Shown: positions 12,606-22,117, counted from the first letter of the stretch. The stretch: DNA of 36,900 bases from Candidatus Aenigmatarchaeota archaeon (GCA_018304585.1 JAGVVY010000018.1:1-36900); one strand, 5' to 3'. Translations and numbers: made by a program. Notes: a model not told the origin generated them from the letters alone.

Positions 12606-13012
12606 TACTCCACCACTACCCTGTATGTCCCTTCTGTCGCGGCAAGGCAGTAGCTTCCGTCTTCTTTGACGCTTACTTTGTATGCGTGCACGCTGGCAGT
12701 ATCGTTGTAGTAAACGGAAGTTTTGCAGTTGCCTGTGAGGTTAAGGGCCGACGGCAACGAAAGCAACTCAATATACTTGAATTGCTCCATTGTATAGTTG
12801 CCCGGCAGCAGCCACACGGAATCCGGTATGAGATCCGTGCCTCCGACAGGGGCCTTGGCAGTCCCCTTTATTCCTCCGTACGGGAATTGCGATATTGTTT
12901 TTTCCATTATCCCGCCTGGAGCTATCTCGACGCTGCCAACGTCAAGCTGAAGGGCGTAGGCAAAAGGCAGGGTCAAAAAAACTGCGGCCATGCATAGAGT
13001 TGCTTTTCTCAT
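12602..13012 (-). CDS. secreted protein of unknown function
   Basis: A 136-residue protein with a clear signal peptide (MRKATLCMAAVFLTLPFAYA, cut predicted near residue 20). The mature part is rich in small and aromatic residues with NYTMEQF, NLTGNC and YNDTAS sites suited to N-glycosylation, and two cysteines (NCKTS, YCLAA). The last strand TYRVVVEY suggests a small beta domain. I recognise no family. It is followed by the 47-residue protein in the same direction with overlapping stop and start, so the two likely work together at the cell surface. Confidence 0.65.
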   Translation of the reverse strand: MRKATLCMAAVFLTLPFAYALQLDVGSVEIAPGGIMEKTISQFPYGGIKGTAKAPVGGTDLIPDSVWLLPGNYTMEQFKYIELLSLPSALNLTGNCKTSVYYNDTASVHAYKVSVKEDGSYCLAATEGTYRVVVEY

Positions 13013-13093
13013 GCCATTATATCGTTTTCACCATTATTAAAAGATTTATATGATTATTAAATAAAATATTTAATATTCTCCGCCTTAAATGAA

Positions 13094-13795
13094 ATGAAAA
13101 AGCTTATGGTTATGTTCGTCTACAACGAGCCGGCCTTGTTTGTCGGCGATTATCTCGTGATAGCGGATCTTCACATAGGCATAAGCCGCGAGATGGCCAA
13201 GGCCGGAGTTTCGCTTCCGTCGCAGATAGCCGGGCTTTCCGCGAAGCTCAATGGGCTGAAAAAACAGACCAATACGAAAAACCTGTTAGTTGCCGGGGAC
13301 TTCAAGCACAGCATTCCGTGGATTTCCTACGCCGAGCAGAGAGAAGTTCCGGAAATATTGAGGCGCCTTGACTTCGAGAAAATAATAATAACGAAGGGCA
13401 ACCACGACGGGCGGATAGAGACGCTGATAGACGACAATGAACGCATCATGGTCAGGAAATCCTTTTCCGTTGACGATTACATTTTTACCCACGGCCACCG
13501 CAACATCGCGACCAACAAGGGCACGATCGTGATAGGGCACAATCATCCGGGCATCAAGTTCCGCGACCGCTTTGGCGCAATTTACGTTGAGCCCGCGTGG
13601 ATACTCGGGAAGGTGGAGCTTGAAAAAACGCACGACCTCATAATAATGCCGGCGTTCAACGAACTGTCGGGCAAGGGGCCGGTCAACGAAACAAAACAGT
13701 TCATGGGCCCGATAGCAAGGCACATCCGTGATGCGCGGGCGGTGCTGCTGGACGGCACTGACCTTGGACCGATACGGGATTTGGCAATGAAATGA
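13094..13795 (+). CDS. SbcD/Mre11-related archaeal phosphoesterase
   Basis: A 233-residue metallophosphoesterase. Motifs in order are ADLHIG (about 24-29), AGDFKH, KGNHDG, FTHGH and GHNHP. These and the EPAWILGK segment match the archaeal SbcD-related phosphoesterase family (TIGR00024 type). It lacks the extra domains of Mre11, so a nuclease role in DNA repair is only suggested by relatedness. It is unlike the phosphoesterase at 3745-4344. It is separated from the upstream secreted genes by a divergent A/T-rich region of about 80 bp that holds both promoters. Confidence 0.88.
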   Translation: MKKLMVMFVYNEPALFVGDYLVIADLHIGISREMAKAGVSLPSQIAGLSAKLNGLKKQTNTKNLLVAGDFKHSIPWISYAEQREVPEILRRLDFEKIIITKGNHDGRIETLIDDNERIMVRKSFSVDDYIFTHGHRNIATNKGTIVIGHNHPGIKFRDRFGAIYVEPAWILGKVELEKTHDLIIMPAFNELSGKGPVNETKQFMGPIARHIRDARAVLLDGTDLGPIRDLAMK

Positions 13796-13816
13796 CTTCC
13801 CAAATCCTCGCGTGCA

Positions 13817-14578
13817 TTATATAATTGTTATCGGATATATGCCGTTGTTCTGTAGTCTATCAATAAGTCCATATCTATTATCTACATGGTTGCTTCCTGC
13901 GATAATCAGGCCTACGTCGTTCTTTTTAAACGCGGAAAGTATTCTCTTTAACCATACTGCTTCACGATTACTTTGTGCTTCCTCAAAGTAAGCAACGTAT
14001 ATGGGGTTGCTGTTTTGGCCGTATACCAGGCCGTCCTTGAGGTAGCCTTCTGCCATATAACGGTTGATATCCTCAATATCGTCGAGAAATAGCATCTTCC
14101 GCCTCCTGCCTACGAGAGTTCGCCATACGCTTCCCGCGGGGTTTCCGTTTTCTTTCTGCCTTAGCTTATAGATGCCATCCTTATCTTTATGGACACGGTC
14201 CCTGGGAAGCGATGTTGCTTTTCCTGCTCCTTCATGGAAAACCTTGGTGGGATCCAGGCTATCCAACACAACGCCATTGACGTGTCTGACTCTTCCCGCC
14301 ATGTCCGTGTATGTCTTCGATAGTCCTTTGACATCATATGACGGTTCGAGGCCGCCCTCTCGGACGACTTCAAAAATCGGCGCATTCCTTGCCAGATAAT
14401 TAGCTGCAAGCTGTAGATTTGAAGGGTGGATGTCACGGATGGCGTAGACTTGCCCTTTTTCGCCATGTCGAGTTATCTTGCGTGCAGCAATCTCATACAT
14501 ATCTATTTCTTCCTTGTATCGGGCCGCACGTAGGTCAAAAGCTCTTATACGTTGCTCAATTTGCGGTAATGTTTCCAT
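13817..14578 (-). CDS. hypothetical protein with TraB-like C-terminal motif
   Basis: A 253-residue soluble protein. The N-terminus is predicted helical and charged. Near the C-terminus, REAVWLKRILSAFKKNDVGLIIAGSNH and then YGLIDRLQNNGI recall the R-x(n)-M/L and GAGH-x-G-L pattern of TraB/GumN-type proteins. I rate this as a hint only. The middle contains basic stretches (VGRRRKMLFLDDIEDIN). The promoter is nearly identical to that of the methyltransferase-like gene at 35309-35956, which suggests joint control. It has lower G+C than the flanking genes. Confidence 0.6.
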   Translation of the reverse strand: METLPQIEQRIRAFDLRAARYKEEIDMYEIAARKITRHGEKGQVYAIRDIHPSNLQLAANYLARNAPIFEVVREGGLEPSYDVKGLSKTYTDMAGRVRHVNGVVLDSLDPTKVFHEGAGKATSLPRDRVHKDKDGIYKLRQKENGNPAGSVWRTLVGRRRKMLFLDDIEDINRYMAEGYLKDGLVYGQNSNPIYVAYFEEAQSNREAVWLKRILSAFKKNDVGLIIAGSNHVDNRYGLIDRLQNNGIYPITII

Positions 14579-14599
14579 CTATTTATTAGGCTCCCCAAC

Positions 14600-14618
14600 T
14601 ATTTAAAGATTTACTACT
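14600..14618 (-). promoter_or_regulatory. shared promoter element, copy 1
   Basis: Nineteen bases (minus strand AGTAGTAAATCTTTAAATA) are identical to 35978-35996, and in both cases the element ends 21 bp before the ATG. CTTTAAATA is the TATA box and AGTAAATC covers the BRE position. Identity extending upstream of the TATA box points to a common regulator, or to recent duplication of a promoter. Confidence 0.75.
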
Positions 14619-14697
14619 TAAAAGTGATAATATTTTCTAATCAATGTTTGATGCCTTGCGGTTTTTATCTTTATTTCATATATAATATAGGGTTGCT

Positions 14698-17466
14698 ATG
14701 CCGTTCAGCTTGTTTTCCGCAAAGATGCAGAAGCTCATCAAGGACAAAGGATTCATCGAGCCTACGCTGCCCCAGAAGATGGGGATACCTGAAATATTGA
14801 AGGGGAGCGACGTCCTTATAATCAGCCCTACCGGCATGGGCAAGACCGAGGCCGTATTTTTGCCGCTCCTTGACATGATAAGCCGGAAGAACCTGCCGCC
14901 GGTGGCCGCCCTTTACATAACGCCGTTAAGAAGCCTGAACCGTGACCTCCTTGACAGGCTGTTCTCGTGGGGGGACAAACTGGACATAGAAATAGCCGTC
15001 CGGCACGGCGACACCCCTGCAAGGGAAAGGGCATCGCAGCGCGAGATGCCGCCAAAAATTTTGATAACTACGCCTGAATCGCTCCAGGCCGTGCTCACCG
15101 GCAAGAAGTTCCGCGAGCACATGAAGAACGTCCGCTACGTCGTCATCGACGAAATCCACGAGCTTGTCGGGAGCAAAAGGGGGATACAGCTTGCCGTAGG
15201 CTTGGAAAGGCTAAGGGAGCTTTCTGGCGGCTTCCAACGCATAGCATTGTCCGCAACCGTAGGCTCGCCCGAACTTGTAGCCGAATTCATAGGCCCGAAA
15301 ACCGTCATAATGCGCGCTGATGCCGACAAGCAGTATGACATAACCGTTGAATTCCCAAAGCCCGGGAAAGAAGACGCGGAACTGTCCGAAGAGCTTGCCA
15401 TAGGGCCGGAAACTACGGCGCGCCTGAGGCGGCTTCGCGAACTAATAACGTCCCACAAGAGCGTCATCATATTCACGAATACAAGGGAAACCGCCGAAGT
15501 GCTTTCGTCAAGGCTCGCCACCCTTGACAAGGAACTCAAGCACGCTGTGCACCACGGCTCGCTCTCCAAGGAGAGCAGGATAAAGAGCGAAGTCGCGTTC
15601 AAGAAGGAAGAACTGAAAAGCCTCATTGCCACGTCCTCGCTTGAACTTGGCATAGACATAGGCGCCGTAGATCTCGTGGTCCAGTATATGTCCCCGCGCC
15701 AGGTCGCGCGCCTCATTCAGCGTGTGGGAAGAAGCGGGCATAGCATAAATCGCGTAAGCAAGGGCATCATAATGTCCGGAGACGAGGACCTGTTTGAATC
15801 CGCCATAGTCGGCAAATTTGCGTCCGAAAAAAAGCTCGAAGGCATAAAGCTCCATGAGATGGCTCTCGACGTGCTTGGCAACCAGATAATAGGCATGACA
15901 ATGGACGGGTATGAAACGCCCGTGTCAAAGATGTATTCTATAATCAAAAGAAGTTACCCTTACAGGAATCTCACTGAAAAGGAGTTCGCGGAAGTCGTCC
16001 GCTTCATGGAAAGCCTGCGGATGGTATGGATAAACGAGACGCCTTCGGGCCTTGTGGCGAAAAGAAGGATGAAGGCGTGGAATTATTATTTCACGAACCT
16101 TTCAACGATCCCAGATACAAGGCAGTACCGCGTAGTATCAATCATCGGCAACGAACCCATCGGCTCCTTGGACGAGGGATTCGTGGCAGAACACGGCGTT
16201 CCGGGGGAGAAGTTCATATGCTCGGGTCGCGCATGGAAAGTCGTGCAGGTGGAAAAAGACCGTGTCGTGGTAGAGCCGATACAGGACATAGAAAGCGCCG
16301 TCCCTGCATGGGAAGGCGAACTGATTCCCGTGCCTTTTGAAATTGCCCAGGATGTCGGCCGGCTGCGGGCTTTTGCCAAGTCGCGCGATGAAAATGATGT
16401 CATGAAGAAATACAAGGTCGACCGCGAAGCCGCAAAGAAAATAAAGGAAATAATATCCAGGCAGGACTTCGTGCCTGACCATGAGAACTTCCTCGTGGAG
16501 AGCCACAAGAACTTCGTGATAATACATTCCGCTTCCGGCTCCCTGATCAACGACACGATAGGCCGCTATCTTGCAGCGATGATAAGCAGGGAGACCGGGG
16601 TGTCCTGCAACATCAAGACCGATCCCTACCGCATAATGCTTCAGGCTGCCATGACGAAAGAGAAGGCCAAGCAACTCCTTGAAAACGCGGCTGAAATAGA
16701 GCCTGTCCTGCGCAGCGAACTGGAACGAGGCTCGATGTTCAAGTGGCGCTTCCTGCACGTTGCCAAGCGTTTCGGCGCAGTGGCCAAGCGGGCCGATTTC
16801 CAGCGCATACACCTGAACAAGTTGATATCGGCGTATGCCGATTCGCCGATATACAAGGAGGCCATGAACGAGCTTTTCCTGGAGAAGATGGACATTGCAG
16901 GGGCCGAACGCCAGATACTCGCGATTCAGGAAGGACGCATCAAGCTCGTCCTGCGCGAAGGGCTGTCCCATCTTGGGGAATTGGGACTTGTTCATCAGTT
17001 CTCGGAAATAATGAAGCCCGCCCTGCCTGTGGAAGAAATTGAAAAGGTCTTCAAGCGCCGCCTTCTCGGGACGCGGGTAAGGCTACTGTGCATGAATTGC
17101 TACGATTACTCGGTTGAGACTGCCGTTCGGGACGTGGAAAAGCAGCCCGAGTGCCCGAAGTGCCGGGCGCATTTGATGGCCGTTGCCCACAAGAACAACC
17201 GCGACGCGCCCGCACTTGTCAAAAAAAAGAAGTCCCGAAAGGAAATGACCGACGAGGAAATGAAGGAGTTCGCCCGCCTGCGCCGCACGGCCGACCTTGT
17301 CATAGTCTACGGGAAGAAAGCCGTCGAGGCCATGGCCGGCCGCGGGGTCGGCCCGGAAACCGCGGCGCGCATACTCGCCAGGCTTCACGTCAAGCGCAGC
17401 GACCTGTACAAGGACGTGCTCGAGGCGGAGAAGACGTTCGTGCGAACAAGTAAATACTGGCGCTAA
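14698..17466 (+). CDS. lhr: Lhr-type DEAD/DEAH helicase
   Basis: A 922-residue superfamily 2 helicase. The Walker A motif PTGMGKT is at 44-50, TTPES near 124-128, DEIHE at 151-155 and SAT near 184-186. In the second RecA domain, ATSSLELGIDIGAVD precedes QRVGRSGH (motif VI). The long C-terminal Lhr domain follows, with a CxxC-x20-CxxC zinc site near residues 800-823 and a basic tail (KKKKSRKE). Lhr helicases act on RNA-DNA hybrids and repair structures with 3'-5' polarity. It runs just ahead of polB (30-bp gap), fitting a replication/repair unit. Confidence 0.95.
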   Translation: MPFSLFSAKMQKLIKDKGFIEPTLPQKMGIPEILKGSDVLIISPTGMGKTEAVFLPLLDMISRKNLPPVAALYITPLRSLNRDLLDRLFSWGDKLDIEIAVRHGDTPARERASQREMPPKILITTPESLQAVLTGKKFREHMKNVRYVVIDEIHELVGSKRGIQLAVGLERLRELSGGFQRIALSATVGSPELVAEFIGPKTVIMRADADKQYDITVEFPKPGKEDAELSEELAIGPETTARLRRLRELITSHKSVIIFTNTRETAEVLSSRLATLDKELKHAVHHGSLSKESRIKSEVAFKKEELKSLIATSSLELGIDIGAVDLVVQYMSPRQVARLIQRVGRSGHSINRVSKGIIMSGDEDLFESAIVGKFASEKKLEGIKLHEMALDVLGNQIIGMTMDGYETPVSKMYSIIKRSYPYRNLTEKEFAEVVRFMESLRMVWINETPSGLVAKRRMKAWNYYFTNLSTIPDTRQYRVVSIIGNEPIGSLDEGFVAEHGVPGEKFICSGRAWKVVQVEKDRVVVEPIQDIESAVPAWEGELIPVPFEIAQDVGRLRAFAKSRDENDVMKKYKVDREAAKKIKEIISRQDFVPDHENFLVESHKNFVIIHSASGSLINDTIGRYLAAMISRETGVSCNIKTDPYRIMLQAAMTKEKAKQLLENAAEIEPVLRSELERGSMFKWRFLHVAKRFGAVAKRADFQRIHLNKLISAYADSPIYKEAMNELFLEKMDIAGAERQILAIQEGRIKLVLREGLSHLGELGLVHQFSEIMKPALPVEEIEKVFKRRLLGTRVRLLCMNCYDYSVETAVRDVEKQPECPKCRAHLMAVAHKNNRDAPALVKKKKSRKEMTDEEMKEFARLRRTADLVIVYGKKAVEAMAGRGVGPETAARILARLHVKRSDLYKDVLEAEKTFVRTSKYWR

Positions 17467-17496
17467 CCTTTTTACCATCCCAAACGAATCATAATC

Positions 17497-19797
17497 ATGA
17501 AATTCTGCCTTCTGGACGCGGATTATTCCCTTGACGAGCGGCCGAACGTAAGACTCTTCGGCGTGGATGACAAGGGCATGTCCGTCATGGTCCTCGACAG
17601 TTTCGAGCCGTATTTCTACGCCCTTGACAAAGCCGGCCTTAAAGAGAGACTGAAAAAAATCAAGGACGTCAGAAAAGTCGAAAGCGTCGGCATGTTTCTT
17701 GGCGTGAAGCAAAAAAAGTTCCTGAGAATATTCTGTGAAAGGCCGTCTGACGTCCGGGACGCCGTCAAGGCAAAAACGGATTGCTTTGAATATTCACTGA
17801 ACCTCTACAAGCGCTATCTTATAGACAAAAAATTCTATCCTCTTGACTGGCTTGACGTGAAAGGTAAAGAAAGAAAAGGCCTCGGGTTTTCCCGCGTCGT
17901 TGAAGCCGCGAACATTAAAAAAATGCCCGGCGGAAAGGCGCCTGCACTCAAGATAATGGCCCTTGACATAGAAGTGATAGACGAAAAAATCGTCATGTTC
18001 AGCGTTGCCGACAATGCCGGGTATCGGGAAGCCGTTTCCTCGGAAAACGAGAAGGAACTGCTGGAAAGGATGCGGGAAATATTCCAGCGCAGGGATCCGG
18101 ACATGGTGGCAACGTACAACGGCGACCAGTTCGATTTCGACGTGATAAGCCGGAGGGCGGACGCCAACGGCGCGAAGCTCCTCCTTTCCCGCGACGGCAG
18201 CCCGCTGTATTTCAGGAAAAGCATGTGGACTTCCGCCGCCAAGATAAAGGGCCGCGTGCACATTGACCTGTTCGCTTTCGTGAGCCGCCTCATGTCCCAG
18301 CAGCTGCAGTCCGAAGTATTCACTCTGGATGAAGTTTCAAGGGAACTCCTTGGCAGGGGGAAGGAAACCCATTCCATGGAGCAGCTTGAGCGCATGTGGA
18401 AGAGCGAGCGGGAGCGCATGGAAAAATACTGCCTCAACGACTCGGAACTTGCCCTTGCGCTGTGCGGGAATCTCCTACCGCAGATTTTTGCGCTTTCCCG
18501 CATATCAGGGCAGCTGCCATTCGACTCGTCGCGCATGACGTTCGGCGCGCTTTCCGAGTGGTATCTTGTGCGCAAGGCTGCTGAAAAGGGAATAATGTCC
18601 CCGAATCCGCCGCATTACGCCGAGGCCCAGGCAAGGAGGGAGAGAGTGCCAATAAAGGGCGGGTATGTAAAGGAGCCTCTGGCCGGACTGCATTCCAATA
18701 TAGCTGTCTTCGATTTCCGCTCCCTCTATCCGAGCGTCATAGTCTCCTTTAACATTTCCCCGGAAACTCTCAATGAAAAAGGGTGCGAGAATTACAACGA
18801 AGTCCCGGCGTTCAAGCACAGGTTCTGCAAGGAGCGCACCGGCTTCGTCCCTGCCATGGTCAGGGAAATACTGGAAAAAAGGGCGGAGATAAAGAAGAAG
18901 CTGAAGGCCGGGAAAAGCGCCGCGCTCCAGGAGCAGCAGCAGTTCGGGCTCAAGATTCTGGCGAACGCAACGTACGGCATGTTCGCCAACCCAAACGCAC
19001 GATGGTACAGCTACGAATGCGCCGAGTCGTCGGCAGCGTACGGCCGCCATTACATACAGCAGGCGATAACCGAGGCCGGGAAAAGCGGCTTTGTCGCGCT
19101 TTACGGCGACACGGATTCCCTGTTCGTGAAGCTTCCCGACGAACGCAACGTCAAAACGGACGCGAAAAAATTCCTAAAGCGCATGAATGCGAAGCTGCCG
19201 GGAGTGATGGAACTCGACCTTCAGGGCTTCTACAGGAAGGGGCTCTTCATCCCGCAAAAATCCGGAAACGTTGCCAAGAAGCGATACGCCCTTCTTGACG
19301 AGAAGGGTGCCGTGACGGTGCGCGGCCTTGAAGCCGTGCGCCGCGACTGGTGCGACCTTGCGAAGAACCTGCAGCGCGAAGTCATACGCCTTGTGCTTGA
19401 AGGCAGGGAGAAAGACGCCCTGGAGACGGTGAGGAATGCCGTAAACCGTGTCGCAACCCGGCAGATAGCCATTGACGAAATAGCCATAAGCACGCAGCTA
19501 TCGCGCCCGCTTGAGCAATACAAGACGAAAAACGTCCATTCCGTCATCGCCCGCAAACTGAAGGAAGCGGGCAAGCCCGCCGGAGAAGGCACGATATTCA
19601 GCTACGTCATAAAGAAAGGCGCGGGCTCCATATCCGACCGCGCTGAACTGGCCGACAAGGTCGGGAAAGACGACTACGATGCCGATTATTACGTCAATAA
19701 CCAGATACTGCCTGCCGCGTTCCGCATCCTGCAGACGCTCGGATACAAGCAGGAGGAGCTTCTTGCAGGCGGATTAAAGAAATTCTCACACGGATAA
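17497..19797 (+). CDS. polB: family B DNA polymerase
   Basis: A 766-residue replicative-type polymerase. Proofreading motifs are ALDIEVID (about 155-162), TYNGDQFDFD (about 206-215) and YCLNDSELA (about 310-318). Polymerase motifs are DFRSLYPSV (about 405-413), KILANATYGMF (about 484-494) and YGDTDS (about 535-540). All catalytic acidic residues are present, so both activities should work. The length is typical for archaeal PolB. It follows lhr closely on the same strand. After its stop, a hairpin with imperfect arms and T-rich 3' side (about 19796-19821) may end the transcript, but it overlaps the next gene's promoter. Confidence 0.97.
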   Translation: MKFCLLDADYSLDERPNVRLFGVDDKGMSVMVLDSFEPYFYALDKAGLKERLKKIKDVRKVESVGMFLGVKQKKFLRIFCERPSDVRDAVKAKTDCFEYSLNLYKRYLIDKKFYPLDWLDVKGKERKGLGFSRVVEAANIKKMPGGKAPALKIMALDIEVIDEKIVMFSVADNAGYREAVSSENEKELLERMREIFQRRDPDMVATYNGDQFDFDVISRRADANGAKLLLSRDGSPLYFRKSMWTSAAKIKGRVHIDLFAFVSRLMSQQLQSEVFTLDEVSRELLGRGKETHSMEQLERMWKSERERMEKYCLNDSELALALCGNLLPQIFALSRISGQLPFDSSRMTFGALSEWYLVRKAAEKGIMSPNPPHYAEAQARRERVPIKGGYVKEPLAGLHSNIAVFDFRSLYPSVIVSFNISPETLNEKGCENYNEVPAFKHRFCKERTGFVPAMVREILEKRAEIKKKLKAGKSAALQEQQQFGLKILANATYGMFANPNARWYSYECAESSAAYGRHYIQQAITEAGKSGFVALYGDTDSLFVKLPDERNVKTDAKKFLKRMNAKLPGVMELDLQGFYRKGLFIPQKSGNVAKKRYALLDEKGAVTVRGLEAVRRDWCDLAKNLQREVIRLVLEGREKDALETVRNAVNRVATRQIAIDEIAISTQLSRPLEQYKTKNVHSVIARKLKEAGKPAGEGTIFSYVIKKGAGSISDRAELADKVGKDDYDADYYVNNQILPAAFRILQTLGYKQEELLAGGLKKFSHG

Positions 19798-19821
19798 AAA
19801 GACTCCAAAAGTAGAGTTTTT

Positions 19822-20724
19822 ATGGCGTACGAGCTTCCAAATCCCCTCGGCAGCAAAAGCGCGGGCGGAACGTTTGCAGGATATCGCGTTGATAGGCAAG
19901 GAAACGCTGTAAATCTTACTCCTGTTGACGAGGCGCTTAATTTCCAGCAAATGAGGGGGAGAAGAACGCCCGTTGATCCCTCGTATATGGTCGGCAGGAA
20001 TAATCCTGTCTATCCGGGCGTTTCCGTCTTCACGACAATGGACATAGGCACGGATACGTATCTTGCGCTTGTCCAGCAGGAAAGGCCGTCTGGAGACACC
20101 GTCTTGAAGCTTGTTTCAGGCTATATGACTGAGATGCACATGCAGAATCCTTTGGCTGCAGTAAAAGAAGAATTATCTGAAGAAATTCTTCCGTGGGCTC
20201 CTGACGGCAAAGTCATCAGAATTGCGATTGGCGATGAGATTACCGGAGAGCCGTTTGCCGGCAAAATCCAAAGTCACGGTTACATATTGCAGGCTATTCA
20301 AACGCCTGTGTATATGCCAGAAGGCCTTCTCTCGCCGGTAACTGTTGAGGGCAACGCATTGGAAAATAACCCACAAATATTCTTTTGGCTTCCGGAAAAC
20401 AATGCCCAGCTTGTTTACGCTTATCATTTCGATGGAAATGCACTCAGGGATATGGGTGTTTCCTTGCATCACAGCGAAGATAGATTCAATCCCATTACAA
20501 AAATGCTGGACGCCGTGCCTCATCCTTATGGCATATATCTTGCAGGCTTGGACAATAATAAATTGACTTCCGAGATCTATACAATGCAGGAAGGCAAGCT
20601 TGTGGGCATAAGCCATGACGAATTTCTTTTATCCGAAGCGTTTGCCCCGATAGAAAACGGCTTCGTTGACAGGCGCAGCATACCGCTCCAGGAATATCGT
20701 AAAATGCACAATAGATGGATATAA
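19822..20724 (+). CDS. Nudix-like hydrolase (divergent)
   Basis: A 300-residue protein. The segment LKLVSGYMTEMHMQNP-LAAVKEELSEEI (about residues 92-119) resembles a Nudix box, with A-x-x-EEL-x-EE kept but extra residues after the leading Gly. The flanking strands VYPGVSVFTTM and TYLALVQQE fit the fold. Nudix enzymes cleave nucleoside diphosphates linked to another group. The C-terminal 150 residues have no motif I recognise. Its TAA overlaps the ATG of the HAD gene by one base (TAATG), indicating a joint operon. Codon choice is more A/T-rich than in polB. Confidence 0.65.
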   Translation: MAYELPNPLGSKSAGGTFAGYRVDRQGNAVNLTPVDEALNFQQMRGRRTPVDPSYMVGRNNPVYPGVSVFTTMDIGTDTYLALVQQERPSGDTVLKLVSGYMTEMHMQNPLAAVKEELSEEILPWAPDGKVIRIAIGDEITGEPFAGKIQSHGYILQAIQTPVYMPEGLLSPVTVEGNALENNPQIFFWLPENNAQLVYAYHFDGNALRDMGVSLHHSEDRFNPITKMLDAVPHPYGIYLAGLDNNKLTSEIYTMQEGKLVGISHDEFLLSEAFAPIENGFVDRRSIPLQEYRKMHNRWI

Positions 20725-21446
20725 TGGCTGCTTCGTTATACGTTCCGGAAGGACTCTCCGTTGTTACTGACGTTGATGAAGTCCATCACTACGCTGAAGG
20801 ATTGAAAAATACGACTTATGGTGACCTTGCCATGCATTGGATTGGCTATGTTCCAGAAGGCTACGCTCAAACCGTGATAAACGAGGTCGGCAGATCCAGG
20901 GATGAACGTATAGGAACGCTTGCGAAAATTATTGGCAATCATAGAGGAGAACAACTCACCCAAGTAGAAATAAATCAACTTATTGAAGAACAGCGAAAAA
21001 TGGAAATAGAAAAATTCCTTTACGGGCAGTTATCCCCTAACTTTAGAAATGCAGATTTTGTAAGGGAATTGTCTGCCCGATATGGGAACAAAATTTTTGT
21101 AGGTGCTGCATCAAGTCAAGACCATGACATTGTTCAACGCATTCTCAAGTATCCGGGAATTAAGTTATGGAATCAGCTTCGTCATGTCATGTCAGTCCAT
21201 GGAACAACTGAAAATAAGTATGCTGCAGCTGCACGATGGGCGCAAATAGACCCTTCAAAGGCCGCTACCATAGATGACTCTCCGTCAGGAATCAGAGACG
21301 CGACCCAAGCAGGCTATAAAGTAAGAATTGCGGTCCCCAATGCCTATACAACTGAAGATGCCGTAAAGGCCGCAGGAGCTACATTGGTTATTCCGGATCT
21401 TTCGTGTATATCGTCGGAAAATCTAATAGAGCTTCTCCTCAAGTAA
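20724..21446 (+). CDS. HAD-superfamily hydrolase
   Basis: A 240-residue protein from ATG 20724. Motif I is TDVDEV near residue 16. The C-terminal half has the phosphatase core: FVGAASSQDHDIVQRIL, then AARWAQIDPSKAATIDDSPSGIRDATQAGYKV, matching motifs III and IV (Lys, then DDS-x-SGI-x-A-x-x-AG). It most resembles beta-phosphoglucomutase-like phosphatases. The cap domain (about residues 30-100) is helical. It probably removes or transfers a phosphate on a small metabolite, perhaps the product of the upstream Nudix-like enzyme. It is translationally coupled to that gene by a one-base overlap. Confidence 0.8.
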   Translation: MAASLYVPEGLSVVTDVDEVHHYAEGLKNTTYGDLAMHWIGYVPEGYAQTVINEVGRSRDERIGTLAKIIGNHRGEQLTQVEINQLIEEQRKMEIEKFLYGQLSPNFRNADFVRELSARYGNKIFVGAASSQDHDIVQRILKYPGIKLWNQLRHVMSVHGTTENKYAAAARWAQIDPSKAATIDDSPSGIRDATQAGYKVRIAVPNAYTTEDAVKAAGATLVIPDLSCISSENLIELLLK

Positions 21447-21478
21447 AGCCATAAAAAAGTATCACACATAAATATAAT

Positions 21479-21919
21479 ATGACATGCGAAACCTGCGGGA
21501 GTCCTGGCAGAGCAGCGATATGCCTTGATGTACCGAAGATGGACGTTTTACACGCCGGCAATTTCTTATCCCTTGAACAATGCAATGACTGCAGCTACTT
21601 GTGGGCTACCGCTCTCTATGAACCATTCGCCAGCTTCAAATACGCGGTTCCGTGGGAAAAACCCCCGGAAGATTGGCACAAAATATATGGACTTGACGAT
21701 GGCCGTACCATGGCACTCTGGATAGATAGGACTCTGATAAACGCCTACCCCGTATTGCAACCGAAAGATAGTGCTAATGCAGGTCTCCATAGGCAACGCG
21801 CTTATAGCGCATCCCCTTTCTTTGAGATGTATGCCACGCCTCAAGAAGTCGCGCAACTATACGGGCAAAACAATATCAGAGGTAGAGGACTTCCTGATCT
21901 TAACTTACTCCTAAAATAA
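21479..21919 (+). CDS. zinc-ribbon protein of unknown function
   Basis: A 146-residue protein. Cys3 and Cys6 (CETC) and a second pair (CNDC, near residues 35-38) make a zinc ribbon. The rest is rich in Tyr, Trp, Pro and Ala (WEKPPEDWHKIYGL, FFEMYATPQEVAQLYGQ) and has no recognised fold. It follows the HAD gene by 32 bp on the same strand. A TATA-like AAATATAAT lies immediately upstream, too near for leaderless use from this ATG, so it is likely part of the Nudix-HAD transcript. Confidence 0.55.
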   Translation: MTCETCGSPGRAAICLDVPKMDVLHAGNFLSLEQCNDCSYLWATALYEPFASFKYAVPWEKPPEDWHKIYGLDDGRTMALWIDRTLINAYPVLQPKDSANAGLHRQRAYSASPFFEMYATPQEVAQLYGQNNIRGRGLPDLNLLLK

Positions 21920-21961
21920 AGCCGTTTTCATATTTTTAAACTATGTTCTCCATGGTTATCT

Positions 21962-22117
21962 ATGGGCATAGTCACGGATTTCATAAAAAAGTTCCCGACC
22001 GGGACATTGGTATATCTTTACGTCGTGGCTGCACACAACGTGCCGTTCAACGTACTTTTCCTCGTTGCCGTGATAGTCTTGGACGAGCTTGATGAAATCA
22101 TCGGCAAATTCCGATAA
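21962..22117 (+). CDS. small membrane protein (51 aa)
   Basis: The frame ATG 21962 to TAA 22117 encodes 51 residues: a basic start (FIKKFP), a hydrophobic stretch TLVYLYVVAA, the turn HNVPFN, a second hydrophobic stretch VLFLVAVIVL, and an acidic tail DELDEIIGKFR. It looks like a hairpin membrane protein. A TATA-like TTTTTAAAC at 21935-21943 lies 20-27 bp upstream, fitting leaderless expression. It ends exactly one base before the pyrC stop on the other strand. No family is recognised. Confidence 0.55.
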   Translation: MGIVTDFIKKFPTGTLVYLYVVAAHNVPFNVLFLVAVIVLDELDEIIGKFR

